From Amborella trichopoda (lineage: Eukaryota > Streptophyta > Magnoliopsida > Amborellales > Amborellaceae): DNA of 64,000 nucleotides. The DNA lies in contig NW_006499364.1 of assembly GCF_000471905.2 (NCBI RefSeq), positions 6,341,133 to 6,405,132 of the forward strand, in the 5' to 3' direction. Below are positions 1 through 12,000 of this stretch, in pieces; position 1 is the first letter of the stretch; every line of letters begins with the position of its first letter. The translations under genes were made by a program, and so were the position numbers. The notes beneath the pieces are model-generated. The model did no database searches. It was not told the origin of the DNA and was given only the letters and a program-made list of their open reading frames with translations.

Positions 1-1341
1 GGGTAGATTTATATGGTACATTTTTTTTGGTATATACTAGTTAATTATATATTTAATATTGGATGATTGGATGAGAGTCACGAGATATAGTAAAGGTTTT
101 ATAGATGAATTAGTAATTGATGGCTTTGACATAATTTTAATTTTTTAGAATTTCAAAATTTCTAATATTATAAATTTATCTGATTTTTTGACTCCGATTT
201 TTTGAGCCTAATATGATATATTAGCGACATCTTTATATGAAGTATTTTTGCCGATCTGTATTTTTTACCTGATTTTTTTATCTGATTTTTTAAAATAAAA
301 ATGATTTGTTTCCGATTTTATAGTGAGCCGATTTATTGATAGTCCCGAACTTGCTATCTATGATTAGACCTTCATATACTACATGCTTCTATTTTTGCTG
401 AAATTTTGTATTTAAATATGCAATGACATAGAAATTTGGCCAAGAAACCATGCAGCAATCTTTTGTATTTAAATATGCAATGACTGAGAAATTTGGCCAA
501 GAAACCATGCAACAATCTTAGATTTGGTTCAGTTCTAGATAAGGATTATTTTTGTTGGGCTATGATACCATTAGTAATTTTGATTTTTTTTTTTTCTAGA
601 TTTGTGTGGGTTTTACTGGAATTCCATGTCGTATTGCTATAACGAAATACGGTCATGCTACAGAACCAGCATGATTTCACTTTTGAGATTAGGTTAAATA
701 TACCTGGAAATACTTATCATTATCAAAAACTCTAAAAAAAACTGAAGTAATTATATCCGCAAGAGGTAGCCCTTAAGAAATTCCAACGCTCTCGGACTCC
801 ATGTTTTCTCTCCGAAATTCCTATTTTTTCCGATTCCCACGTGATGAGCTATCTATCCATCTTTATCTCTCTAACTAAAAATTCCGACCAAAATATGACC
901 TAAGACACTTTTTATTAGACTATCCCCTAACGATAAATCAGTTCCCAAATTAATCATAAAATCTCTAAAAAAACCTCAAAAAAAAAAAAGGAAAAAAATG
1001 AAAAAGAAAAAAAATAAAACAACCTCCCCGTCTAAACTTTGTTGTCAGAAAAAACACATCCTCAAATTTGGTGTTGGACTAAGATGAATCCTACATCAAA
1101 TTTACGTTCTTCTTCAATCTTCCTCTTCTTGACATTCTTCTTCAATCTTCGTCTTCTCTTTGGGCTCTAAGAGTATAGATGGTAAGGAGAAGTCCTAATA
1201 AACGAATCTTTATATGTATATTGAGGATTTGATGCAAATATGTCATATTCAACCATTCGTGATCTTGTGCTGAAAATTTCATATTCAAAATGCAAGCCTT
1301 TTAGAAGCGTTTATTGGACACTTCATGCAGCATATAAAAAT
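1..1341. other. AT-rich intergenic DNA, no gene seen
   Basis: I see no supportable gene here. The stretch is AT-rich, with runs of a CTGATTTTTT-like word around 178-300 and a poly-A/poly-T rich zone around 970-1020. The only clear structure is the short tandem duplication listed separately. Confidence 0.6.
404..517. repeat. Two-copy tandem duplication, 57-bp unit
   Basis: Positions 404-460 and 461-517 are near-identical neighbours, both starting TTTTGTATTTAAATATGCAA and running through GGCCAAGAAACCATGCA. Only a few bases differ, so this is a fairly recent local duplication. No coding role is apparent. Confidence 0.9.
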
Positions 1342-1344
1342 TTA

Positions 1345-2781
1345 GGGGCCGTCTAGATCTATGAAAAAGATTACTTAGAAAAATCTATTTTCTTTGAAAT
1401 GTATTTTTTGAGAAAAGTATTTCCTATGGCTGTTTGGATTGTATACATGGAACTTTTTCGTTAAATGCTTTAAATTGTATTATTCATTGTAATGTCATTT
1501 TCTCATTAAATTTGAGATAGTTTCTCCATCCAAAAGATTTTAGATAATTTCTCTATCTACAATTTTCAAGTAGTTTCTCCCTCTAAAATTTGATACAGTT
1601 TTTCTCTCTAAAATTTGATATAGTTTTTATCTACAATCTTAAGATATTTTCTCTGTCTAAAACTAAAATGTGAGATAGTTTTTCTATCTAAAATTTTAAG
1701 ATATTTCTCTCTAAAACATAAAATATGAGATAATTTCTCTCTTTAAAGACTTTTAAGTAATTTCTCTCTCTAAAAATTTGATATTTCTCTCTCTAAAACT
1801 TTAACATAATTTCTCTCTAAAAATTAAAATGTAAGATAGTTTATTCCTCTAAAGATTTAGAGATAATTTCTCTCTCTAAATATTTTTAAATTCTTTCTTT
1901 ATCTAAAATGTAAATATTTTAACTTAAAATTTGATGTAGTTTCTCTTTTAAATTTTTTTGAAATAGTTTCTCTATCTAAAAATTAGAGATAGTTTCTTTT
2001 CTAAACTTAAAATTTGAGATAATTTCTCTCTCCAAAAGTTTTTAGATAGTTTCTCTACCTAAAGTTTTTTAGGTACTTTCTCTCTCTAGAACTTAAAATT
2101 TGCGGTAGTTTCACCCTCTGAAACTTAAATTTTGAGATACTCTCTCTTTCTCTCTAAATTTTTTGAGAAAGTTTCTCTCTCTAATATTTTTAGGTACTTT
2201 CTCTCCCTAAAATCTAAATTTAGAGAGTTTGTTGTTCTAAGACTTAAAATTTGAGATAGTTTCTCTCCTTAAAATTTATAATTTGAGATAATTTATCTCT
2301 CCAAAAATTTTGAGATAGATTCTATATCTAAATTTTTTGAAGTAGTTTATCTTTCTAGAACTTAAAATTTAAGATAAATTTTTTCTCTAAAAATATTAAG
2401 ATAGTTTCTCTCTCTAAATTCTTTTGAGTAATTCTCATTTTAAAATTTGATATATTCTCTATTTCCAAAATTTGAAGATACGTTCTCCTTGTAAAACTTA
2501 AAATTTGAGATAATTTCTCTTTTTAATTCATGGGGTTATTTTGACCCAATTAATTATAATTTATAAATTGGATATCTACATAACGGGGAAATTGGGCTGG
2601 AAATCAATTTGTGTGACTAGAGGCAAGGATATTGATTTCGTTATTTTTAGCTTGAGATGATGAAAATAATTTAAAGCAGAAATACTTTTCTGTTCCTAAA
2701 TTTTGATTCAAACGCTGGAAATATGCCATCTCCACAGAAAAATATTTATAAACGTGTATTTTCACGTATCCAAATGGCCCC
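1345..2781. mobile_element. Tourist/PIF-Harbinger-type non-autonomous DNA element
   Basis: The left end reads GGGGCCGTCTAGATCTATGA. The reverse complement of the right end reads GGGGCCATTTGGATACGTGA. Both ends are flanked by the trinucleotide TTA (1342-1344 and 2782-2784), the target duplication expected of PIF/Harbinger elements, and the GGGGCC-TTTGGAT terminus is typical of plant Tourist-like MITEs. No transposase is visible. Most of the 1437-bp interior is a minisatellite, which is unusual for a Tourist element. The superfamily rests on termini and TSD only. Confidence 0.75.
1500..2535. repeat. Degenerate minisatellite, TAGTTTCTCTCTCTAAAA-like unit
   Basis: About one kilobase consists of repeated diverged units of roughly 20-45 bp built from TTTGAGATAGTTTCTCTCTC and CTAAAACTTAAAAT-like words. 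Unit length varies and single units have drifted, so the array is old. It lies wholly inside the Harbinger-type element. I see no reading frame or transcript signal in it. Confidence 0.85.
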
Positions 2782-3300
2782 TTACTGATACTATATTATG
2801 CAACCGTTATAGATGAAACGAAGTGCATTTCAATCTCCTGCTTTAGGACCATTCTGGGCCATAATAAAATGCGAAACAAGTGTTTTTTAGTTTCCTTATT
2901 TGTTATTCTCCATTAAGTAACCTCTTCCTAAAATTTGATGATTTCATAGAAAAGTTCTACCAAATTTTGGAATTAAAATTTTGGTGGTCTCTCTCAATCT
3001 CTCAATATCAAAATGCATAAAATGGGCCTTCGCATCGATATGGATTGTATACATTAAGTTATCAATTTAAATTCGCTAGACACAATTCAAGCCAAGGTTA
3101 TGAAGAACTCGAATGCATATGGAAGTATCTTGGGCCTCATTTGGGCATTAATTTCCTTCAGGTTGTCCCTCAATTTTCTTTGGTCTCTCTTATTTGTAGA
3201 TAAAGTATTTTCCTTTTTGGAAATTGGCCATTTTAAAGGGTTGTAGATAAAATATTTTGCTCTTTGCGAGTTGAGAATTTAAAAAGGAGAAAAAGCTCCT

Positions 3301-3731
3301 GTGAGCTCATGGAATAGTGTAAGCTCAACGGCTCATATTGAATTTGAACTGATCCAATGATCATAATTGTATTTCGTAATTGAATTTTAATTTATTTCTA
3401 CAAATCCAAATTGCTTAAAATTTGGAGCTTCAAGAATAGTATAATCTAATAAAAATATCAAAACAATAATTTACATAAATTAAATTGATTAAAATACCAC
3501 TGAAAATTTTTGGGAGTATTTTGGTCAATTTATTTTATGTGAATTGTTTTTTTTAATATTTTTGTTAGATGCGCCTTGATGATAATAGTTTATCCTTCAA
3601 ATTTCATGCTATTTGGATTTATATAAAAAATATTAAAATTATATTACCGATATACAGTCTTGACCATTAGATCAGCCTAGATTCAATATAGGCAATTGGG
3701 CTTATATTATTCCATTAGCTAGTAAGCTCAC
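3301..3731. mobile_element. Fold-back MITE, family 1, copy A
   Basis: The element is a near-complete inverted repeat. The left arm starts GTGAGCTCATGGAATAGTGT and the right arm ends AGCTAGTAAGCTCAC. The inner arms meet at a palindromic core where TTAAAATACC pairs with GTATTTTGGT near 3490-3520. Related cores recur at about 25780-25830 and 44090-44130. A 3-bp CCT flanks both ends but is too short to be diagnostic. No coding capacity. The superfamily is uncertain; the related copy at 43859 has a MULE-like target duplication. Confidence 0.75.
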
Positions 3732-4041
3732 CCTAACATCTTCCTTAAAAGAGATCCTCAAATATGTGCTTCACCAGAAAATTTTTTGTTCAGATGGCAA
3801 TTGCGGATTACTTAAAACACACGTAAAACATTTTATGCTTTTCTGTTTTGTGCATGTGAACTATGAATTAGAAATATAGGTATGAAAAATAAGAATATGT
3901 TCATCAAAACAAAGCTTTCTGATCTACCATTTTTCAAAGAATGCTTCTTAATGACCTTTTGAAATATTGAGAAGTGAATTCTCTCTAGTTAAAATGCTTC
4001 GAATACTACTCGAAGAATGATGGTTTATCATGTTATTGCAG

Positions 4042-7000
4042 GTGGAACAAAGGTCTGCCAAAGATAATGGACAAGTCCGTGTCGATATTGTCGGTCACCA
4101 GATTCGGCCCCGGACTCGGCATGGCAGTGTTCAGCCTAGGTGAGTTGCCCCACTCTAACAAATTAATACTACTTTGCTCAGCAGATAAATTCTATTTGGA
4201 GGCCTAAATTGTTGAATCAAATGTGGCTTAGGCTTTTCACTATAATTCAAGTTTAGCTCTTTTAATTTGATGGATAAGGTCATTCATTTATTGACTCATT
4301 AAATTTTGGCAATAGCCTATCTTTTGGTGCACATGAATGCCCACAACAATAGCACAACATGTTTTGCCTCTCTAAAGTGAACTGTGATAATTAAGGCTAA
4401 AGAATTGCAGGATATCCAATGAATGTAAGCCGGACTGTTTCTTAGACATAACTATTAATATGTCCAAAAAGGCCTTAAGTAGTAGTCTACTACTCCAAGT
4501 TTAGAATTTACTCTTGATTGGTTAACAAAAGACAGAACATAGAAACTGATAATTAGAAATTTGGTCATGTATTAGTCATAATTTTTATTGCAATGAACCA
4601 AATTAGGAAAAATGGTGAATGTTAAAGGAAAATTTAGGGACAAATTTGTTAAGCTAAATTGCAGGCACGTAGAATTTTTATCTGAATGTGACATTTTTTT
4701 TAGCTAAACCATGGAGTTGATCTTCTGTTTTAGTTTGTAGGTCTTTTCATGGGATCTCAACCCAGGATAATTGCATTTGGGAAAAGAATGGTGGCCTCCG
4801 ATATTTTTATTCTCATCTATTGTGATGGCCATGTTCTGCTGCAATTGGCATACATGCACTGAGGACTGCAATAATACAGGTAAGCATACTATGAAATTTT
4901 AAAGTGAATTTGTAAAGTTTGTTAAAAAGTACAAATGCGTACCACATGCTTTGGTATCTAAATTTTGCAGCCTAGGATGGTTTAACAGGAAAATCTTATC
5001 CCATGTTTGAATCAAGAAATCTGGTGAATGTTGAAGAGAAATCAAGAAAAAAGTGTTTCACACAAGTTACCACTATAGTTTCAATTTCTTCTTATGGGCA
5101 TTTGATTCTAGTTTCAAATTGTTGGGTTCATGTGGCCTTTAATGGCTTTATGAGTGCTTGTAAAATGAAATGATAGAGTGGAACATGAACTCAGTGGGAG
5201 TGTGGTCCCTCGTGGGCCATACTAAGCAAACGATGTTTGCAGATACTGGACTGTGCTTGACGATCTAGGCCAGTCGGTTGAGAAAAACCCATGTTACCTG
5301 GGTATAAAGAATAAACCGAAAAAGGTTCTAATGCGTTAGCCTTTGATGAGGCCTGAGAATATGCCCGGATGAGTGAGCCGAGGGACTGTGTGACCCTTGT
5401 GTGTGATGATGGCCTACAGAGACGGGGGCCAAAGCCTCATCCATATACCATCACACGACATGCATATCGATAGATCGTTCGGAAATGCCAAAAATCCACT
5501 TTTTAAGGTGAAGCGTATGCATGTGCGAGTGATACCTTTATGCACCGTAGAAGCTATGGTTGCATCAAGTCTAGGTGACATTGACTCGTCTTTAGGGGAA
5601 GACCTGAAATCCACATACTGGGATTGCGATCCCTTAGCTTATCTATTGGACTTTGGTGACCCACTAATGAACCCCTGCTTGGACTGTGGGTCATGAGAAA
5701 TACTAAGTCGGTTTGATAAAGTACGTATGGTCTGTAGTCCACAGTTGAAGGTGGAGTGCGTCCATGATTGTTGATTCCTAAACCATATGGATTATTTTCC
5801 TATCAAATTAATTTAATTGTGTTTGTTTTATGATGAAAATTATTTTAAGATTATTATTTGAATTTTTATGAACCCCTGAATATTTTATTTATAATTTTTG
5901 GATTTATAAAATTAAAGATATTGATTTTACAATTGTTTAAATATTCAAATAATATTCTAAAATCTTTTTATTAATTTTAAATATATAAAAATATCATGGC
6001 GGCTCATTGTGCACATGGGCCTGCCATATTTTTAGAAGGTGAGGCACATGAGTGCCTCCCTTTGGTGGCACGCCCCACCCTTATTCTCTTTCCTACTTTT
6101 TTTGGTGCTATGACATGTGGCCATATGGTTGGAAGTTATTGACTAAATATTGACTTGATATATATTTGAAAGATTTTGTTGGAAGATTGAGTAGACTTGC
6201 TATTTTATGGTATGCACAATCTTTTAATTAGATTTAATTTATTTAATTACTATTGATGAGAAAATGGTTTAGGAAAGGAAAATAATGATTCATGCACTTT
6301 CCATAATGTTGATGGTCCACCTATAGAATGGATGGCTCAGATCTTTCACCCCATAAGTCACCCTTGATCGATGGTCTATGTTCAATCTCACAAGAGGCAA
6401 GCCAAAGAAAAACCCTAAGAAACTCTAATCTTATGCAAAGCCTATAAAAATGGATTGTCTCTACCAAAAAATCTCTACACCTTATCTTTCTATCTCTATC
6501 TCTTAAGAAAGTTTATCTCTCTCATGTTTGATCTCTCTCTCTCACATTGTGAAAGAACTTAAGGATTTAGGTTATGGAGTTATTCTCTCATATATATCAA
6601 ATATAGATTTATGGTTAAAGGTTTTAGGGTTTAGCAAAAAGAGAATCCATCTCTCTCAAACTAGATTGTAAAGAGAATTCACCTAGGGTTTGAGTTTGTG
6701 ATCAAAAGGGTTCATATTCTATTGGTGTGGCTTAGCTAAAATTTGCTTTCTTGGTTCGAGATTGAAGCTAGACCGTTGATCCCGCACCATCGGATGGTGG
6801 TTACTCGGTGTGGGGTGTAATAAGCCCGGTTGAGGTAATTTCCGGCACTCTTACTTTTGTTTCCTGCAATCTTATCTTTTATTCTCAAGCATAATGCATA
6901 GTTATTTCAATGACATCAAGTTGTTAAGATTTTATTTTTATTGTTATGCTGATTTTATTTTGAAATTTATCTTATTATAATAAAGACCACATGTAAGTGA

Positions 7001-7443
7001 TCTTTTGCCAAAAGAAAAGGGTGAAAAAAAAAAAAAAAATGTATTTTCCAATAAAAGATTACATAGGTATTTTTTTCACAAATAACCGAATCACTTTTTC
7101 AAGATTTTCTTCTGATCCATTAGCTGTTATAATTATTGGAGTGACGACCGTTGTTTATTGAGATGCTTTGATGTATATCCGAAGAGCTGAAGTAACAAGT
7201 TGAAAATGCAGGCTGCATTTCCTCAAGGTGTGATTACTGCTAAAGAGTACCTACCAAGCGCATGAAGAAGTTTTAAGCACCGCGTAAGTGTCATTGAATC
7301 TTAGATCATTTCATCAAGTCTATATTCAAAAGTTTGAAGTCCCTAGAATGGCTTGCTGATCTTGTATGCCAGTTGAGGGTTATTTTTGTCGTGCTTGTTT
7401 CAATGTCGGTGTCGTCTACAATGGAGTGTTAGGCCTTGTGTGA
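4042..7443 (+). pseudogene. Auxin efflux carrier (PIN family) C-terminal remnant, four exons
   Basis: Four exon-like blocks with consensus splice borders read as the C-terminal membrane half of a PIN auxin efflux carrier. Exon 4042-4139 encodes GLPKIMDKSVSILS then GLGMAVFSLG. Exon 4741-4879 begins LFMGSQPRIIAFGKRM and ends with a GIHALRTAIIQ stretch. Exon 7212-7283 encodes AAFPQGV, KEY and HEEVLSTA. Exon 7378-7443 starts VIF and ends VYNGVLGLV plus stop. In living PINs these parts match the AMFSLGLFMA, AALPQGVVPFVFAKEY and VIFGML...YY.LLGL segments, and the exon borders fall at the same places. Introns start GT and end AG. Reading-frame changes lie in exons 2, 3 and 4 (the PFVF part is lost and the last exon shifts frame before VYNG), and no N-terminal half is visible upstream, so I call a non-functional unprocessed pseudogene. 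Short, ER-type PINs (PIN5/PIN8) look closest by eye, but this is not firm. The third intron holds a solo LTR. Confidence 0.85.
5120..7078 (+). mobile_element. Solo LTR, copia-type family also found at 16.5-24.8 kb
   Basis: The block starts TGTTGGGTTCATG and ends TTTTTTCA, flanked by an exact 5-bp duplication CAAAT (5115-5119 and 7079-7083). Its whole length aligns with the LTRs of the minus-strand element at 16509-24764, including the landmarks GTGTGGTCCCTCGTGG, CCCGGATGAGTGAGCC and GGTGTAATAAGCCCGGTTGA. No internal region is present, so it is a solo LTR left by LTR-LTR recombination. It lies within the third intron of the PIN remnant. Confidence 0.92.
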
Positions 7444-7600
7444 GGGGAAAAAAGATACTCGAGAAGAAAAAAGAAGATATGGTATGTTTTTTCCAATCTC
7501 TGTATATGTCAACTTTCAAATATATTTATGGGATATATGAGTTTTTCCTTTGAAAAAAAAGGGATAGTTAGGCTGTTCTCTGTCTCTATTTATTCTCTAT
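7444..7600. other. Short 3' flank of the PIN remnant
   Basis: About 160 bases between the PIN stop and the next transposon. The stretch is AT-rich with an A-run near 7553-7560. I see no clear polyadenylation element and no gene. Confidence 0.5.
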
Positions 7601-7608
7601 TTTAAAAC

Positions 7609-8316
7609 CATAGTTATCGGGAGTGCCCAACTAAGGTGGCACCCAGCTTTGGCGTTATGTGGCAGGGATCTCGATCAGAACCCGCTCTAAATTTTTTGGG
7701 AGCTCGCTCTTATTTATAGGATTCTCGATCCCATGCACAAAGGATCTAGATCCCACTAACGCACGGAACACGTTCCTTAAAATTATAGATCTCGTTCCTG
7801 AATAAATTAGATCATTGCTCTCAGAATTTTAGGAGCACGATCCCTACGTTTCTGGAACTCCATTCTTATGTTCTCGAAATTTCCTAAAATAAACTTCTTT
7901 ATAAAATTAACTTTTAAAATAAAATATTTATATTTTAAGCCAATTTTTCATAAAAGTGGATTTCTACGATGGGAGAGCGGACTAATCGTGCACGAAGCGC
8001 GACCCTTCCTTGAAGGAAGCTCGATCATTTCTAACTAGGAACACAGTCATTTTTAGATGGGGACACGATCCTTTTGTCGATGGGAGCACGATCCTAATGA
8101 ATATGGGAATACGATCCCATTTTACATGGAACGCGTACCCGTAAAATAAGGATTGAGTCCTAATGTATTGGGAATGCGCTCCCTGTTCATACGGGATCTT
8201 TATCTGCTACTTTTACCATCATCGAAACTCGCTCCCCAAGCTCCATAGCTTTAGGCAGATGTCCATCTGACACTCTCGCTCCCGGAACTTGGCCGTTCTC
8301 GCTCCCGGTAACTATG
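7609..8316. mobile_element. hAT-type non-autonomous element with internal ACGATCC repeats
   Basis: The termini are CATAGTTATCGGGAGTG on the left and, reverse-complemented, CATAGTTACCGGGAGCG on the right. They are flanked by an 8-bp target duplication with one mismatch, TTTAAAAC (7601-7608) and TTTCAAAC (8317-8324), as expected for hAT. The interior is packed with diverged short repeats of the type GGGAGCACGATCCTAATG, with no transposase. The element is higher in GC than its surroundings, and its subterminal repeats resemble the terminal motif, a common hAT arrangement. Confidence 0.75.
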
Positions 8317-8365
8317 TTTCAAACATGGAGAATAGATATGTAACAATTGTATTTTCCAGCACTTG

Positions 8366-8512
8366 GTCCCTCGGCTGTCGCACTCGAACCCTAGTCGAGA
8401 GATGGGAACCTTGGTTACGACCCTTAATCCCTTGGTTGGAGCACTCGAACCCCCCGGTGGAGTGATGGGAACCTCAGCTGCAACACTCAAACCTTCGGTT
8501 GGAGTTATCGAT
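8366..8512. repeat. Minisatellite, about 48-bp unit
   Basis: About three diverged tandem units share GGTTGGAGCACTCGAACCC and GATGGGAACCT-like words. They are notably GC-rich against the AT-rich background. Open frames across the array exist only because it lacks stops. I see no protein family in it. Confidence 0.7.
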
Positions 8513-8697
8513 CACCAAATGTCAAAAAAAATAAAAATAAAAATACTATTGTATAGGTTTGGTTTTCTTGGGTTATTTTTTGAACTTTGAAGTGTCATTT
8601 TGGTCTACTTATGATTTTCTGAATTGCAATGTTTTATAATTTTGTTTATATATCAATACTTCAATAGAAAAACAAGGTTTAGGAAAAATGTGAAAGG

Positions 8698-8967
8698 TGT
8701 TGACAATTATAGAAATCATATAATGAGTTTCTTATTTTGTATATTACAAGATATTAAGTTTTTTATTTGTGGTATTATAATTATAATGGAATTTGTTTTT
8801 TAAAAGGTAAGAGTTGTAACTCTATAAATATCTGGTAAATCAGAGTAATCCCTATAAATGAGATATTGGTTTACCCTCTGTAGACGTAGGCACCATTGTC
8901 GAACCATATTTATGTGTTGTTGATTCATATCTCTCTCATCACTATTTCTTTTATTGCAAATTCTATA
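8698..8967 (+). repeat. 5' LTR of the copia element
   Basis: It starts TGTTGACAATTATAG and ends AAATTCTATA directly before the primer-binding site. It contains the promoter-like AACTCTATAAATATCTGG, shared with the 3' LTR. Confidence 0.9.
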
Positions 8968-9057
8968 TGGCATCAGAGTATTTTATTGCAAATTCTATAT
9001 GGCATCAGAGTAGACTGTTTTATTATTGCAAATTCTACATGGCATCAGAGTAGACTG
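8949..9057 (+). repeat. Triplicated LTR-end/primer-binding-site junction
   Basis: Three tandem copies (8949-8980, 8981-9017, 9018-9057) each contain TTATTGCAAATTCTA followed by TGGCATCAGAG. The last bases of the LTR and the tRNA-iMet primer site are therefore repeated three times in a row. Copies two and three also share TAGACTG. This was probably produced by slippage or template switching, and it is seen directly in the sequence. Confidence 0.9.
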
Positions 9058-12000
9058 TTTTATTGCTGACCGTTGATAGCTCCATAGCCGGATTTGTTCC
9101 TATCAAACCTTTGTCTATTTCAGCAACGTTCATTAACGGTTATCCCTTGGAGGAGAGATATAACACTGGACAAAGAAAGTTGCTGGTCGGTGGAGCTCGT
9201 CACCTTTGTTGCAAAGTTGGAAGTTGTTGGTCGGTTTATCTAACGCTAGAGAGAGAAAGTTGCTGGTCGTTGAGCTTTCACCCTTGTTGCAAAGTTGAGT
9301 ATGCACAAAGCTTGCAACGCCATTGCCTTGTTGCAAGTTGAGTATGGTGCAATTTTTTTTAATCCAAGATTTAAGCACGCCATTGCCTTGTTGCAAAGCT
9401 TATGATCTATGATTTATGGTAAGGATTGGGTCCATCGGAATATAAACAAGTATTAAAGACTTCCTTACACGTACCATAAAGTAAGATTGGCTACAACTTC
9501 AATCATTGTTCGGTCTTTGGCTGGTTCCAATTGAGGCGTTTCCCATTCGTTTTTGCTAATGATCAGGTCAGTGTTCCAGTTCCTTTTATCTCTTTTAATG
9601 GCAGACTCGGAGCCTAACTCTTAGCATGAAATTTACAATTGTATCTTTGAATGGGCTTAACTATTTTGTTTGGTCGAAAGCTGTTTCTCGTTTTTTTTTT
9701 GGAAAATTTAAACTTGGACACATAACTAAGAAGAAAATCATTGAAAAAATTGTTGAGAAATCTTCTTTGGGTGCCAATAATGAAAAATATAAAACAAAAA
9801 TCCCTCAAAATAGTGGTTATAGGACAATAGGCAGATCTACTGCAACCACTCAAACTCATCATTGCAACTGTGATCATTATCAACAATCAAGTAACAACAA
9901 TGGTTCTTCTGCTATATATGATTCTTCTTCTTTATTCCCAAACACAGGAAACCCCTATACTCTCATGTGTTCATATATCTTTTTTCCTTGGATAATAGAC
10001 TTAGGGGCTACAGATCATATGACTGGTAACTTGCAGTGTCTATCTAACCTAAAAAATAATGAAAATATGAACCTTATATCTATTACTAATAGTTCATTGA
10101 TTCATGTCTATGGTGTTGGTAAGACCAATTTTTTCTCCTAGTCATAAAACTTTGAAGTTCTTTTTATCTATTTTTTCTCTCTTTCTTGATGTTTATTAGT
10201 AAAATTACTTAGAGCATGAATTGCTAAGTTATTTTTTCTCCCAACTCTATAACTTTCCAAGATCGGGTCACGAGGAGGAAGATTAGTGAAAGACGAGTGT
10301 CTCAAAGCTATATTTATTCAATCAGGAGGATAAGGCTTGGCCGCTAGTCAAGATAATTTCGATACTAACAAATTGTGGAATTGGAGATTTGGACACCTTT
10401 CATATAATAAAGTTTTGAAAATCTTAATGCCCTCTCTATTCTTAAAATCTCATTCTTGTGAAGTTTGTAAATTCTCAAACCAGACAAAACTTCATTTTCA
10501 GTCTTCAATACATGTTTCAAATGAACCATTTTATTTGATACATTTTGACATGTGGAGACCAGCCCCAGTTGATTCTTATTCTAGCTTTAAATATTTTGTT
10601 ACTTTTATTGATGATTGCTCTCGTGCTACTTGGGTATATTTATTGAAATAGAAAACATAAGTTTTTCCTATGTTCAAAGAATTTTTCAAACTGATTTCCA
10701 CTTAATATAATGGCAAGATTAAAATTATGTGAATTGATAATGACATATAGTATGTGGACAAAGCTTTTTCTGACCACTTATTTGGTATACATCAAACATC
10801 GTGTGTTGGAACACCTCAACAAAATAGAGTTGCTTAAAAGAAAAATAGTCACCTTTTGGAAGTTACAAGGTATTTGATATTTCAGATGCATGATCCAAAA
10901 CTTTATTGGTCTAAAGCTGTTCTAACTGCTTGCTATTTGATTAACAGACTTTCGAGTAAAATTCTTAAGGATAGATCTCTCTTTGAAGTTTTGCAAAATA
11001 GAAAAATTAGTTTGTCCCATTTACGTGTATTTGGAAGCATGTCTTATGTTCATGTAGCTGGGTACAACTGGGATAAACTTGATAAACGTTCCAATAGATA
11101 TATATTTATTGGATACTCATCTACTCAAAATGGATACAAATGTTATGATCCTACAACCAGAAAAATGCATATTTCCAGAGATGTTCAATTTGTTAAAATA
11201 GAATCCTATTTCCATGATATATTGGAGAGTGGTTTGAAAAATATGACTCAAGAGAGTGTTCAAGAGGTCGTTTGCCGTTGCCTAATATTAATATCAGTGA
11301 TGTGTCCAACACACCAGAAACAAGTCATGATGATCAAGCCAAAGTTGAAGAAATTCATAATGATGAAGCTGAAGTTGAAGATACATCCGAAACTCACCAA
11401 GCCGGTTTAGAAGAAGAAGACCCCGTTGTGGCCCCACCTAGTCCCCCGTTGCACACGTCTTCTCGTATCTCTCATCCTTCATCTAGACTTCAAGATTTTT
11501 GTACTTATCATGCAGTTTCTTATCCTATTCAAAATCATATTTTCTTTGAAAATATCTCTCCTAGCTATTTTGCTTTTTTGAGTTTTATCTCTAATAATTT
11601 TGAGCCACCTAATTTTCAAGATGTCATTTCACAACCTGTGTGGAGGGCGGCCATGAAAGAAAAACTTCAGGCATTTGACAAGAACCATACGTGAGACATT
11701 GTCTAGTTACCTAAAAGGAAGAAAACAGTTGGATGTAGATAGACTTTTTAAATCAAATAAAATAATGATGTGTCTGTTGAGAGGCATAATATCAGGTTGG
11801 TCGTCAAAGGATTTATCCAAACTTATGGAGTTGACTATAAATAGACTTTTACACTAGTTGTCAATATGAATATGATTTGTATTTTTTTGTCTATCGCAGT
11901 TAATTGTGGATGATATCTGCATCAAATGGATGTTAAAAATGCCTTCTTACATGGTGACCTTCACAAATACGTTTATATGAGTCTTCCTCAAAGCCATTCT

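Noticed and set aside
5397-5696. 99-codon frame with apparent protein-like composition
   Set aside because: It lies inside the solo LTR. The homologous stretches of the two related LTRs do not keep it open, and no motif is recognised.
8251-8590. Short frames over the 8.3-8.5 kb minisatellite
   Set aside because: They are open only because the repeat unit lacks stops. No family resemblance.
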